64,000 bases of DNA from Streptomyces sp. SLBN-118 (GCF_006715635.1 NZ_VFNP01000001.1:1860001-1924000), one strand, 5' to 3'. Counted from the first letter of the stretch, positions 7,942 through 16,520 are shown. Numbers and translations are program-made. The notes: generated by a model from the sequence alone, not told the origin.

Positions 7942-8340
7942 TCAGGGCAGCACCGCCGTGCCGTCCAGCTCCACCATGGCCTCCTCGTCCCAGAGCCGGT
8001 CCACTCCGATCACCGCCATCGCGGGATAGTCGCGGCCGGCCAACCGCCGCCAGATGCGGCCCAGTTCAGGAGCGTGGGTGCGATAGCCGGCGACATCGGT
8101 GGCGTAGACCGTGACACGGGCAAGGTCGTGCGGGGCGCCGCCGGCGGCCGCGAGTGCGGTGAGCAGATTCGCCAGCGCCGTCTCGAACTGCTCGGGCAGC
8201 GTCTCCCCGACGATCGTGCCGCCAGGGTCCAGCGCGGTCTGCCCGGCCAGGAACACCAGCCGCGAGCCGGTGGCCGTGATGGCGTGCGAGAAGCCGGTGG
8301 GGGGCGAGAGCTCGGCCGGATTGTGACGGTGCAGGCTCAT
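7942..8340 (-). CDS. RidA/YjgF-family protein lacking the usual substrate arginine
   Basis: The 132-residue protein has RidA fold landmarks: HAITATGSRLVFLAGQTALD (about 19-38), the helix QFETALANLLTALAAAG, the strand LARVTVYATDV, and the C-terminal MVELDGTAVL. RidA proteins hydrolyse reactive enamines/imines to ketones. The catalytic Arg normally found in the 'PAR..V.V..L' motif is absent; this protein reads PAMAVIGVDRL (M108). That Arg holds the free carboxylate of the substrate, and its loss fits a substrate whose carboxylate is masked as a CoA thioester, as expected in this cluster. The start codon overlaps the stop of a tiny upstream reading frame made by a tandem repeat. Confidence 0.85.
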   Translation of the reverse strand: MSLHRHNPAELSPPTGFSHAITATGSRLVFLAGQTALDPGGTIVGETLPEQFETALANLLTALAAAGGAPHDLARVTVYATDVAGYRTHAPELGRIWRRLAGRDYPAMAVIGVDRLWDEEAMVELDGTAVLP

Positions 8341-8377
8341 GCGTGCGGCTCCTTCAGGCTCATGCGTGCGGCTCTTC
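8332..8377. repeat. 23-bp tandem duplication over the RidA start region
   Basis: The RidA translation start is duplicated. Two copies of a 23-bp unit (8332-8354 and 8355-8377) differ only in the last bases. A weaker third match, around 8381-8400, covers the end of the acyl-CoA dehydrogenase gene. The repeat carries an ATG, the AAGGAG ribosome site and the next ATG, so the extra copy creates a nine-codon frame in front of RidA. Confidence 0.85.
8337..8363 (-). CDS. Possible 8-residue leader peptide (MSLKEPHA) coupled to RidA
   Basis: From ATG at 8363 the minus strand reads MSLKEPHA and stops with a TGA that overlaps the RidA ATG (ATGA). The AAGGAG inside the leader is the RidA ribosome site, so ribosomes leaving the leader would be placed for re-initiation. 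It arises from the 23-bp duplication and may be accidental. No known attenuation peptide is recognised. Confidence 0.3.
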   Translation of the reverse strand: MSLKEPHA

Positions 8378-8382
8378 GGCGC

Positions 8383-9492
8383 TCATGCGTACAGCTCCTT
8401 GGCGATGATCGTGCGCTGGACCTCGGTCGCGCCCTCGTAGATCCGGGGCGCGCGGACCTCTCTGTACAGATGTTCAAGCAGATGACCACGCTGGAGCCCG
8501 CGGGCGCCGTGGAGCTGGACGGCCGCGTCCACCACGTACTGGGCGGTCTCGGTCGCCAGCAGCTTCGCCATCGCGGACCGCTTGGGCACATCGGCGGCCC
8601 CTTCGTCGTACGCCACGGCCGCCGCGTAGACCAGCAGCCGCGCGGCCTCGGTGCGGGTGGCCATCTCGGCGACCTGGTGGGCGACGGACTGGAGATCCTT
8701 GAGCGGGCCGCCGAAGGCCGTACGGCGGGAGGTGTGGTCGATGGCCGCGTCCAGGGCCGCCTGGGCCATGCCGACGGCGAAGGCGCCGACGCTCGGGCGG
8801 AAGAGGTTCAGGGTGCTCATGGCGACACGGAAGCCACTGTTCACTTCACCGAGGACATCGTCCCTGGTCACTGGCACCTCCGCGAAGGTCAGCGCGCCGA
8901 TGGGATGCGGTGAGAGCATCTCCAGGGCGGTTCCGGTCAGCCCCGGCCGGTCGGCGGGGACGAGGAACGCCGTCACGCCGCGCGCTCCCGCACCTTCGGT
9001 CGTACGGGCGAAGACGGTGTAGAAGTCGGCCTCGGGCGCGTTGGAGATCCAGCGTTTCTCGCCGCTCAGCCGCCAACCGTCCCCATCCGGCTCGGCCTTG
9101 AGTGCGAGGGCCGCAGCGTCCGAGCCCGCGTCCGGCTCGCTGAGCGCGAAGGCGGCCACGGCGCGCCCGACGATCACGTCGGGGAGCCAGCGCTCCTGCT
9201 GGGCCGCGGTGCCCGCCTGAACGAGGGGGTAGCTGCCCAGGCCCTGGAGGGCGAGGGCGGTCTCGGCCTCCGTACAGCCGTGGGCGAGGGATTCGCGCAG
9301 CAGGCACAGTTCCAGCGCCCCAGCCCCGAACAGCCGCCCCAGGAGCCCCAGTTCACCGAGGGCGGCAACCAGGGGGCGATTGACGTGGCCCGGTTCCCCC
9401 TTGTCGGCGATCGGGCGCAGCTGCTCGGCGGCCAGGGTACGCAGCTGCGCACACCGGGCGGTTTGTTCCGGATCGAGCGAGAATACGGGCAT
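8383..9492 (-). CDS. Acyl-CoA dehydrogenase
   Basis: The 369-residue flavoprotein has the standard architecture: helical N-terminal domain (1-110), central FAD beta-barrel (ALSEPDAGSDAAALALKA and GEKRWISNAPEADFYTVFAR), and C-terminal helices ending in APRIYEGATEVQRTIIAKELYA. The Glu of YEG is the usual catalytic base position in short-chain acyl-CoA dehydrogenases. It would dehydrogenate a ring-derived or open-chain acyl-CoA and pass electrons to ETF. ATG 9492 (MPVFSLD) is favoured over an ATG four codons upstream because of GGGGG before it. It is transcribed with RidA and diverges from the aryl-CoA ligase across a 130-bp region that holds the putative PaaX site. Confidence 0.9.
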   Translation of the reverse strand: MPVFSLDPEQTARCAQLRTLAAEQLRPIADKGEPGHVNRPLVAALGELGLLGRLFGAGALELCLLRESLAHGCTEAETALALQGLGSYPLVQAGTAAQQERWLPDVIVGRAVAAFALSEPDAGSDAAALALKAEPDGDGWRLSGEKRWISNAPEADFYTVFARTTEGAGARGVTAFLVPADRPGLTGTALEMLSPHPIGALTFAEVPVTRDDVLGEVNSGFRVAMSTLNLFRPSVGAFAVGMAQAALDAAIDHTSRRTAFGGPLKDLQSVAHQVAEMATRTEAARLLVYAAAVAYDEGAADVPKRSAMAKLLATETAQYVVDAAVQLHGARGLQRGHLLEHLYREVRAPRIYEGATEVQRTIIAKELYA

Positions 9493-9548
9493 TCGTGCCC
9501 CCATTTCATGCGGCCCGGGGATCCGGGGGTGGGCCCCGGGAAAGCACG

Positions 9549-9600
9549 GTATCGCGGACTGTTGACTGTCGTCACCTTCACGATACGCTCGATTCGCGAC
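9549..9600 (+). promoter_or_regulatory. Divergent promoter with putative PaaX-binding inverted repeat
   Basis: Upstream of the ligase there is a -35-like TTGACT (9562-9567) and, 16 bases on, a TACGCT (9584-9589) matching the TANNNT -10 of Streptomyces. Around it are inverted elements: GTATCG at 9549-9554 with CGATAC at 9581-9586, and CGATTCGCGAC at 9590-9600. The last resembles the TGATTCGCG core that I recall for E. coli PaaX operators. A PaaX-family gene lies directly downstream of the ligase, so autoregulation from this site is likely. Confidence 0.5.
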
Positions 9601-9624
9601 CCCACCACGAGAAGGGGGCGAACG

Positions 9625-11241
9625 ATGGAACTGTCACCCTCGGCCCACCGTGACACCTTTGCGCGCGACCACCTCCCGCCCGGCGGACAGTGGCCGGAAC
9701 TACTCTTCGACCTGCCCGCGCTGCACTATCCGCAGCGGCTCAACTGCGGGGCCGAACTGCTGGACCGTACGATCGAGCGCTTCGGCGCGGAGCGGCCCGC
9801 CTTCCGGACCGGCGGCGGCGAGGTCTGGACCTACGGCGAGCTGCGCGACCAGGTCGACCGCATAGCGCATGTCCTCACCTCGGACCTGGGCGTCGTCCCC
9901 GGAAACCGCGTCCTGCTGCGCGGCCCGACCACGCCCTGGCTCGCCGCAAGCTGGCTGGCGGTGCTGAAGGCGGGCGCGGTGGCCGTCACCGTGCTGGCCC
10001 AGCAGCGGGCCAAGGAACTGGCCACGGTGTGCGAGATCGCCGCCGTCAGCCACGCCCTGTGCGACATCCGCTCCCTCGACGACCTGGCCAAGGCCGAGGT
10101 GCCGGGGCTGCGCCTCACGGCGTACGGCGGCGACGGTCCCGACGATCTGCTGCGGCTGTCCGCCGCCGCGCACCCGGAGCCCTACGAAGCGGTCGAGACC
10201 GCGGCCGACGATGTCGCACTGATCGCCTTCACCTCGGGCACGACCGGCCGGCCCAAGGGCTGTATGCACTTCCACCGCGATGTGCTGGCCGTCGCGGACA
10301 CCTTCTCGGCGCAGGTGCTGCGCCCGGAGCCCGACGACGTCTTCGCGGGCAGCCCGCCGCTCGGCTTCACCTTCGGGCTCGGCGGCCTGGTGATCTTCCC
10401 GCTGCGGGCGGGGGCGTCGGCGCTGCTGCTCGAACAGGCGGGTCCCGACCGGCTGTTGCCCGCGATCGCCGCGCACCGGGTGTCGGTGCTGTTCACCGCG
10501 CCGACGGCATACCGCGTGATGCTGGAGCGCATCGACGAGTACGACACCGGCTCGCTGCGGCGGTGTGTGTCGGCCGGAGAGAATCTGCCCGCGGCCACCT
10601 GGCAGGCATGGCAGGAGCGGACCGGGCTGCGCATCATCAACGGCATCGGCGCGACCGAGCTGCTGCACATCTTCATCTCGGCGGCGGACGACGCGATCAA
10701 GCCCGGCACCACGGGGACACCGGTACCGGGATGGCAGGCCCGCGTCGTGGACCGCTCCGGGGCCCCTGTGCCGGACGGCGAGCCGGGACTGCTCGCCGTG
10801 CGCGGCCCGGTGGGGTGCCGCTACCTGAACGACCCGCGCCAGCTGGACTACGTGCGCGACGGCTGGAATCTCACCGGCGACACCTACCTGCGTGAACCCG
10901 ACGGCTACTTCCGCTACGTCGCCCGCGCCGACGACATGATCATCTCGGCCGGGTACAACATCGCGGGGCCCGAGGTGGAGGACGCGCTGCTCCAGCAACC
11001 GGACGTGGCGGAGGCCGCGGTGATCGGCCGCGAGGACGAACTGCGCGGACAGATCGTGGTGGCGTATGTCGTCCTGCGGGAAGGCGTCCCGAAGGGCGAG
11101 GAGACCGTGGCGGCACTCACGGACGAGGTCAAACGGCGCCTGACCCCGTACAAGTGTCCCCGCCAGATCGTCTTCCTGGACGCGCTGCCGCGCACTCCCA
11201 CCGGCAAGCTGCAGCGCTTCCGCCTGCGGGCCCTAAAGTGA
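9625..11241 (+). CDS. Aryl-CoA ligase (benzoate/2-aminobenzoate-CoA ligase type)
   Basis: The 538-residue member of the ANL adenylating superfamily activates an aromatic acid with ATP and CoA. It has the P-loop-like motif TSGTTGRPKG (203-212), the A5-type INGIGATELLHIF segment, the YFRYVARADDMIISAGYNIAGPEVE hinge region, and the C-terminal lysine of PTGKLQR (about 530). The ERPAF, GSPPLGFTFGLGGLVIFPLRAG and ATELLHIF patterns are those of benzoate-CoA and 2-aminobenzoate-CoA ligases, not of acetyl-CoA synthetases. ATG 9625 is set by GAAGGGGG. The PaaX-type regulator follows after four bases. With the salicylyl/anthraniloyl-CoA monooxygenase nearby, the substrate is most likely anthranilate or salicylate. 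Confidence 0.88.
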   Translation: MELSPSAHRDTFARDHLPPGGQWPELLFDLPALHYPQRLNCGAELLDRTIERFGAERPAFRTGGGEVWTYGELRDQVDRIAHVLTSDLGVVPGNRVLLRGPTTPWLAASWLAVLKAGAVAVTVLAQQRAKELATVCEIAAVSHALCDIRSLDDLAKAEVPGLRLTAYGGDGPDDLLRLSAAAHPEPYEAVETAADDVALIAFTSGTTGRPKGCMHFHRDVLAVADTFSAQVLRPEPDDVFAGSPPLGFTFGLGGLVIFPLRAGASALLLEQAGPDRLLPAIAAHRVSVLFTAPTAYRVMLERIDEYDTGSLRRCVSAGENLPAATWQAWQERTGLRIINGIGATELLHIFISAADDAIKPGTTGTPVPGWQARVVDRSGAPVPDGEPGLLAVRGPVGCRYLNDPRQLDYVRDGWNLTGDTYLREPDGYFRYVARADDMIISAGYNIAGPEVEDALLQQPDVAEAAVIGREDELRGQIVVAYVVLREGVPKGEETVAALTDEVKRRLTPYKCPRQIVFLDALPRTPTGKLQRFRLRALK

Positions 11242-11245
11242 TCAC

Positions 11246-12052
11246 GTGGCCGAGCAGCACACTCCCCGTTCCCTGATCGTCTCCCTGTACGGCGCGTACG
11301 GACGCGAGCGGCCGGGTCCCCTTCCCGTGGCCGAACTCATCCGTCTGCTGGCGGTTCTCGGCGTCGACGCCCCGTCCGTGCGCTCATCGGTCTCGCGGCT
11401 CAAACGACGCGGCCTGCTGGTCCCCGAACGCACCGGGGACGGCGCGGCCGGGTACGCCCTGTCGGACGACGCCCGCCAACTGCTCGACGACGGCGACCGG
11501 CGGATCTACGCCCGCCACTCGCCGCTGCTGTCCGAGGGCTGGGTGCTCGCGGTCTTCTCGGTGCCCGAGGCCGAACGCCACAAGCGCCACCTCCTGCGCT
11601 CAAGGCTCGGGCGGCTGGGCTTCGGCTCGGCGGCCCCGGGCGTGTGGATCGCGCCCGCGCGGCTGTACGAGGAGACGCGGCACACGCTGCGCCGACTACA
11701 ACTCGACCCGTACGTCGAGCTGTTCCGGGGAGAGCATCTCGGCTTCGCACCGACGGCGGAGGCGGTGGCGCGCTGGTGGGACCTCGGCGCGATCGCCAAG
11801 GAGCACGAGGAGTTCCTCGATCTGCACGGGCCGAGGCTTCGGGCGTGGGAGGCACGCGGCGAGCTGCCCCCGATGGAGGCGTACCGCGACTACCTTCCGG
11901 CACTGGACTCCTGGCGGCGGCTGCCGTACATCGATCCGGGACTGCCCGCCGAGCTGCTGCCCCAGGGATGGCCAGGAGGACGGTCGGCGGAGGTCTTCGC
12001 CCGGCTGCACGCGCTGCTGCGGGATGCGGGGGCGGAGTTCGTCCAGGCGTGA
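11246..12052 (+). CDS. PaaX-family transcriptional repressor
   Basis: The 268-residue protein starts at GTG 11246, four bases after the ligase stop. It has the PaaX N-terminal winged helix (SLIVSLYGAYGR, PVAELIRLLAVLGVDAPSVRSSVSRLKRRGLL, about 9-58) and then the ligand-binding and C-terminal domains (WVLAVFSVPE, LGFGSAAPGVWIAPAR). PaaX proteins repress phenylacetate and other aryl-CoA catabolic genes and are released by the aryl-CoA thioester, the product of the co-transcribed ligase. That gives a direct feedback loop here. The likely operator is the inverted repeat in front of the ligase. It converges on the monooxygenase gene, with 12 bases between the stops. Confidence 0.93.
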   Translation: MAEQHTPRSLIVSLYGAYGRERPGPLPVAELIRLLAVLGVDAPSVRSSVSRLKRRGLLVPERTGDGAAGYALSDDARQLLDDGDRRIYARHSPLLSEGWVLAVFSVPEAERHKRHLLRSRLGRLGFGSAAPGVWIAPARLYEETRHTLRRLQLDPYVELFRGEHLGFAPTAEAVARWWDLGAIAKEHEEFLDLHGPRLRAWEARGELPPMEAYRDYLPALDSWRRLPYIDPGLPAELLPQGWPGGRSAEVFARLHALLRDAGAEFVQA

Positions 12053-12064
12053 GTGTCCGCGCGC

Positions 12065-14458
12065 TCAGCTCAGGGTGAGCCGGGGCTTGGGCGCATCCGT
12101 CCGGCCGGTCGGGGGCATGCGGCTGCCGGCCGCGTACTGGTCGGGCCAGATCGCCCCCGGTCCCTTGTAGTTCTGTTCCGCGGCCGCGTGCAGGGTCCAG
12201 TGCGGATCGAAGAGATGCGGCCTCGCCAGGGCGCAGAGGTCGGCGCGGCCCGCCAGCAGGAGCGAGTTGACGTCGTCCCAGGAGGAGATCGCGCCGACCG
12301 CGATGACGGGAATGCCGAGTGCGTTGCGGATCCGGTCGGCGTACGGCGTCTGGTACGAGCGGCCGAACTCCGGCTGCTCGTCGGACACGACCTGGCCGGT
12401 GGAGACGTCGATCGCGTCGGCGCCGTGGGCGGCGAACGCACGGGCCATCTCGACCGCGTCCTCGGCGGTGGTGCCGCCCTCGGCCCAGTCGGTGGCCGAG
12501 ACACGGACGGTCATGGGCCGGTCGTCGGGCCACACGGCGCGCATCGCGTCGAAGACTTCCAGGGGGAAGCGGAGACGGTTCTCCAAGGAGCCGCCGTAGG
12601 CGTCGGTGCGCTGATTGGTGAGCGGGGAGAGGAAGCCGGAGAGCAGGTAGCCGTGGGCACAGTGGAGTTCGAGCAAGTCGAAACCGCACTCGTCGGCACG
12701 CCGGGTGGCGGCGGCGAACTGCTCGCGGATCTCGGCCAGTCCGGCGCGGTCCAGCGCCTGCGGGACCTGGTTGACGCCGGGGCGGTAGGAGAGCGGTGAG
12801 GCGGCGACGAGGGGCCAGTTCCCTTCGTCCAGCGGCTCGTCCATGCCCTCCCACATGAGCTTGGTGGAACCCTTGCGGCCGGAGTGCCCGAGCTGGACGC
12901 CGATCGCGGTGCCCGGTGCGTGAAGGTGCACGAAGTCGGTCACCCGGCGCCAGGAGGCGCCCTGCTCGGGGGTGTAGAGGCCCGTGCAGCCGGGGGTGAT
13001 ACGGCCCTGTGCGCTCACGCACACCATCTCGGTCATCACCAGGCCCGCACCGCCGAGGCTCCGCGCGCCCAGGTGGACGAGGTGGAAGTCGCCGGGGACG
13101 CCGTCCTTGGCGGAGTACATGTCCATGGGCGAGACGATCACGCGGTTGCGGAGGGTCAGCCCGCGCAGCGTGATCGGCGTGAACATCGGCGGGGTGGCGG
13201 GCGGGCTGCCGAAATCACGCTCGACGGCATCGGTGAAGCCCGGGTCGCGCAGCCGCAGATTGTCATGGGTGACGCGGCGGCTGCGGGTGAGCAGATTGAA
13301 CGCGAACTGCCGGGCCGGCTGGTCGAGATACGTGCCCAGCTCCTCGAACCAGCGCAGGCTGGCGGCGGCGGCGCGCTGCGTGGACTCGACGACGGGGCGG
13401 CGCTCGCTCTCGTACGCGGCGAGGGCGGCGGGGAGGTCGGGCTGCTCCTCGACACAGGCGGCGAGCGCGAGGGCGTCCTCGACGGCGAGCTTGGTACCGG
13501 AGCCGATGGAGAAGTGGGCGGTGTGGGCGGCGTCGCCCAGCAGCACCGTATTGCCGTGGGACCAGTGGTCGTTGACGACGGTACGGAACGCGATCCAGGC
13601 GGACTTGTTGCCGCGCAGCGGGCGGCCGTCGAGCGCGTCGGCGAAGATCTTGGCGCACCGGTCGATGGACTCCTGCTCGTCACAGGCGTCGAGACCGGCC
13701 GCCCGCCAGACTTCCTCGCGCATCTCGACGATGACGGTGCTTGCGCCGGATTGATCCTGCGGCCCGGAGGGCCCCACCCCGGGGTCGTGGCCGGGCGACG
13801 GGCGGGAATAGGGGTAACCGTGCAGCTGCATCGCGCCGAACTCGGTCTCGGCGACCTCGAAACGGAAGGCGTCGAAGGCGAAGTCCGCGGCCAGCCAGAT
13901 GTAACGGCAGCGGTGGGTGGTGATGTGCGGCGCGAAGGCGTCTGGGTGCGCCTCGCGGGTGAGGCTGTTCACGCCGTCCGCGGCGATGACCAGGTCGTGG
14001 GTGGTGGCCAGTTCGGCGGCGGGCGGGGCGGGGGTACGGAAGTGGAGGCGTACACCGAGACCGGCGCAGCGGTCGTGGAGGATCTGCAGCAGACGGCGTC
14101 GGCCGAGCGCGGCGAAGCCGTGGCCGCCGGAGGTGAGGGTGCGGCCGCGGTGGACGATGTCGATGTCGTCCCAGCGGACGAACTCGTCCTGGAGCGCGCC
14201 GTAGATGACGGGGTCGGCGTGCTCGATCCCGCCGAGGGTCTCGTCCGAGAGGACGACGCCGAAGCCGAAGGTGTCGTCGGGGGCGCCACGCTCCCAGACG
14301 GTGATCTCCCGGTCGGGGTCGAGGCGCTTGAGCAGGGCGGCGGCGTAGAGGCCACCGGGGCCGCCGCCGATGACGGCGACGCGAAGGGGGCGGGGCGAAC
14401 CGGGGCTCGACTGCGGCGCGGGGATTGGGGCGGAGCCCGGGGTCGAAGGGGACTGCAT
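12065..14458 (-). CDS. Two-domain flavin monooxygenase/OYE-type reductase (salicylyl-CoA 5-hydroxylase / 2-aminobenzoyl-CoA monooxygenase-reductase type)
   Basis: The 797-residue fusion starts at ATG 14458. Residues 1-420 form a PHBH-class FAD monooxygenase: GGGPGG (31-36), the DLVIAADGVNS segment and VVLLGDAAHTAHFSIGSGTKLAVEDALALA (DG and GD motifs). Residues about 425-797 form an FMN old-yellow-enzyme domain (MFTPITLRGLTLRNRVIVSPMDMYSA, LHCAHGYLLSGFLSPLTNQR, YGGSLENR). This exact fusion is known as 2-aminobenzoyl-CoA monooxygenase/reductase, which hydroxylates and then reduces anthraniloyl-CoA, and as the related salicylyl-CoA 5-hydroxylase. The RidA and acyl-CoA dehydrogenase genes favour the anthranilate route. 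It begins two bases after the enoyl-CoA hydratase stop, so the two are co-translated. Confidence 0.9.
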   Translation of the reverse strand: MQSPSTPGSAPIPAPQSSPGSPRPLRVAVIGGGPGGLYAAALLKRLDPDREITVWERGAPDDTFGFGVVLSDETLGGIEHADPVIYGALQDEFVRWDDIDIVHRGRTLTSGGHGFAALGRRRLLQILHDRCAGLGVRLHFRTPAPPAAELATTHDLVIAADGVNSLTREAHPDAFAPHITTHRCRYIWLAADFAFDAFRFEVAETEFGAMQLHGYPYSRPSPGHDPGVGPSGPQDQSGASTVIVEMREEVWRAAGLDACDEQESIDRCAKIFADALDGRPLRGNKSAWIAFRTVVNDHWSHGNTVLLGDAAHTAHFSIGSGTKLAVEDALALAACVEEQPDLPAALAAYESERRPVVESTQRAAAASLRWFEELGTYLDQPARQFAFNLLTRSRRVTHDNLRLRDPGFTDAVERDFGSPPATPPMFTPITLRGLTLRNRVIVSPMDMYSAKDGVPGDFHLVHLGARSLGGAGLVMTEMVCVSAQGRITPGCTGLYTPEQGASWRRVTDFVHLHAPGTAIGVQLGHSGRKGSTKLMWEGMDEPLDEGNWPLVAASPLSYRPGVNQVPQALDRAGLAEIREQFAAATRRADECGFDLLELHCAHGYLLSGFLSPLTNQRTDAYGGSLENRLRFPLEVFDAMRAVWPDDRPMTVRVSATDWAEGGTTAEDAVEMARAFAAHGADAIDVSTGQVVSDEQPEFGRSYQTPYADRIRNALGIPVIAVGAISSWDDVNSLLLAGRADLCALARPHLFDPHWTLHAAAEQNYKGPGAIWPDQYAAGSRMPPTGRTDAPKPRLTLS

Positions 14459-14460
14459 GG

Positions 14461-15288
14461 TCAGCGCCCCCGCCACTTCGGGGCGCGCTTTTCCGTGAAC
14501 GCCGCGTGGAACTCCGCGTAGTCCTCGCCGTTCATCAGCAGCGCCTGCGTCGCCGCGTCCAGTTCCACCGAGGCCGCGAGCGGCATGTCGAGCTCGGAGG
14601 TGAGCAGTGCCTTGGTCTGGGCGTACGCAAGGGCCGGGCCTTGCGCGAGATGGCGGGCCAGCTCGCCCGACCTCACGTCCGCCTGCCCCTCTTCCGTCAA
14701 CTCGCTGATCAGGCCGATGCGTTCGGCCTCCGGCGCGCGGACCGGTTCGCCGAGCATCAGCAGTCGCGTGGCGTGGCCCAGGCCGACGACCCGCGGCAGC
14801 AGATAGGCCGCCCCCATGTCCCCGCCCGAAAGGCCCACCTTGGTGAAGAGGAAGGCGAAACGCGCGGACGGGTCCGCGATGCGGAAGTCCGCGGCCAGCG
14901 CCAGTACCGCACCCGCGCCCGCCGCGATGCCGTGGACCGCCGCGATCACCGGGAAAGGACACTCGCGCAGCGCCCGTACGACCTGACCGGTCATCCGGTT
15001 GAAGTCGAGGAGCTGGGCGGTGTCCATGGAGAGGGTCGCGCCGATGATCTCGTCGACGTCCCCGCCGGAGCAGAACCCGCGCCCTTCGCCGCCCAGAACC
15101 AGCGCCCGTACGGACCGCTCCCGTGACAGCTCGGCGAGCAGATCACGCAGGTCGGCGTAGGCGCCGAAGGTGAGGGCGTTGAGCTTCTCGGGACGGGCGA
15201 GAGTGACAGTCGCGACGCCGTCGTGCGTGCTGAGCCGCAGATGGCGCCAGCGCTCGGTGCGCTGCGCGGAGCCGGAAAAGGGGCTCAT
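14461..15288 (-). CDS. Enoyl-CoA hydratase/isomerase family protein
   Basis: The 275-residue crotonase-fold protein shows HDGVATVTLARPEKLNALTFGAYADL (CoA-binding start), GEGRGFCSGGDVDEI (oxyanion hole, about 65-80) and PVIAAVHGIAAGAGAVLALAADFRIA. It should hydrate, or hydrolytically open, an alicyclic enoyl-CoA after the monooxygenase/reductase step. ATG 15288 is chosen because GAAGGAGG precedes it; a longer N-terminus has no ribosome site. It is the first gene of a two-gene unit with the monooxygenase/reductase and has its own promoter region with palindromes upstream. Confidence 0.9.
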   Translation of the reverse strand: MSPFSGSAQRTERWRHLRLSTHDGVATVTLARPEKLNALTFGAYADLRDLLAELSRERSVRALVLGGEGRGFCSGGDVDEIIGATLSMDTAQLLDFNRMTGQVVRALRECPFPVIAAVHGIAAGAGAVLALAADFRIADPSARFAFLFTKVGLSGGDMGAAYLLPRVVGLGHATRLLMLGEPVRAPEAERIGLISELTEEGQADVRSGELARHLAQGPALAYAQTKALLTSELDMPLAASVELDAATQALLMNGEDYAEFHAAFTEKRAPKWRGR

Positions 15289-15349
15289 GGAGTGTGGCCT
15301 CCTTCTGGCGGGCGGTCTGCTGCCTGCCCTTCCGAAGTTATCACTCATA

Positions 15350-15383
15350 CGTGACTCCCGTCACGAGTGCGCGATACGCGTAT
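15350..15383. promoter_or_regulatory. Palindromes in the promoter region of the hydratase/monooxygenase operon
   Basis: CGTGAC-TCCC-GTCACG (15350-15365) is a perfect 6-4-6 inverted repeat, and ATACGCGTAT (15374-15383) is a perfect 10-bp palindrome. Both lie between the end of the ornithine carbamoyltransferase gene and the hydratase start. They could be an operator and an overlapping -10 region, or the first could be a weak terminator for an upstream transcript. No similarity to the putative PaaX site was seen, so another regulator may act here. Confidence 0.4.
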
Positions 15384-15420
15384 ACCCGCCACCCGTGCGC
15401 CACACCGAGCCCACCGGTCC

Positions 15421-16419
15421 TCAGCCGAGCGTGGCCACCATGATCGCCTTGATCGTGTGCATCCGGTTCTCCGCCTCGTCGAACACGACGGAATGCTCGG
15501 ACTCGAAGACCTCGTCGGTGACCTCCAGCTCGGTCAGACCGTGCCTCTCATAGATCTCGCGGCCGATCTTGGTTCCCAGGTCGTGGAAGGCGGGGAGGCA
15601 GTGCATGAACCTCACGTCCGCGTTGCCGGTGGCGCGCAGCACGTCCATGGTCACGGCATAGGGGCCGAGGAGCGCGATCCGCTCGTCCCACACCTCCTTC
15701 GGCTCCCCCATCGAGACCCATACGTCCGTGGCGATGAAGTCGGCGCCCCGCACACCCTCGATGACGTCCTCGGTCAGCGTGACGCTGCCACCGGACGCCT
15801 TGGCCAGCCCGCGCGCCAGGTCCACGATCGTGTCGTCCGGCCACAGCAGCCGGGGGGCGGCGATCCGCACGTCCATGCCCAGCAGCGCGCCGGTGACCAG
15901 GTAGGAGTTGCCCATGTTGTAGCGGGCGTCGCCGAGATAGGCGTACGCGACCTGATCCAGCGGCTTGTCGGTGTGCTCGGTCATCGTCAGCACGTCGGCG
16001 AGCATCTGGGTGGGGTGCCATTCGTCGGTGAGCCCGTTGTAGACGGGGACTCCGGCGTGCACGGCGAGTTCCTCCACCACACCCTGGCCGTGCCCGCGGT
16101 ACTCGATGGCGTCGTACATCCGGCCGAGTACGCGCGCGGTGTCCTTCACGGACTCCTTGTGCGCGATCTGCGAGCCGACCGGGTCGAGGTACGTGGTCGC
16201 GGCGCCCTGGTCGGCCGCCGCGACCTCGAATGCGCAGCGGGTGCGAGTGGAGGTCTTCTCGAAGATCAGGGCGATGTTCTTGCCCCGCAGCCGCGGGACC
16301 TCGGCCCCCGCCCGCTTGGCCGCCTTCAGCTCGGCTGCCAGGTCGACCAGACCGCGGAACTCCTCGGCGGTGAAGTCCAGCTCCTTGAGGAAGTGGCGGC
16401 CTTCGAGATGTATCGCCAT
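15421..16419 (-). CDS. argF: Ornithine carbamoyltransferase
   Basis: The 332-residue cytoplasmic enzyme carries the full set of carbamoyltransferase motifs: the carbamoyl-phosphate loop STRTR (57-61), HPTQ (about 135), the ornithine-binding SMGEP segment, and HCLP (about 273). It makes citrulline from ornithine and carbamoyl phosphate, or runs in reverse in the arginine deiminase pathway. It lies 101 bases downstream of arginine deiminase on the same strand, which argues for the catabolic role (arcB-like). The 16460-16493 stretch before the start is strikingly AT-rich for this genome and may bind ArgR, though no clear ARG box could be aligned. Confidence 0.95.
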   Translation of the reverse strand: MAIHLEGRHFLKELDFTAEEFRGLVDLAAELKAAKRAGAEVPRLRGKNIALIFEKTSTRTRCAFEVAAADQGAATTYLDPVGSQIAHKESVKDTARVLGRMYDAIEYRGHGQGVVEELAVHAGVPVYNGLTDEWHPTQMLADVLTMTEHTDKPLDQVAYAYLGDARYNMGNSYLVTGALLGMDVRIAAPRLLWPDDTIVDLARGLAKASGGSVTLTEDVIEGVRGADFIATDVWVSMGEPKEVWDERIALLGPYAVTMDVLRATGNADVRFMHCLPAFHDLGTKIGREIYERHGLTELEVTDEVFESEHSVVFDEAENRMHTIKAIMVATLG

Positions 16420-16520
16420 GGTGGCTGCTGCTCCTGGGTCGCGGATGCGGGGACCGTGGAAGTATATACGTACTCCTGCATTGCTATACGGGCGGCCCAG
16501 CTCGGCCGGACCCGGGCCCG

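Noticed and set aside
16460..16493. ARG box before argF
   Set aside because: The region is AT-rich but no paired ATTCA/TGAAT half-sites align; kept only as a note in the gene entry.
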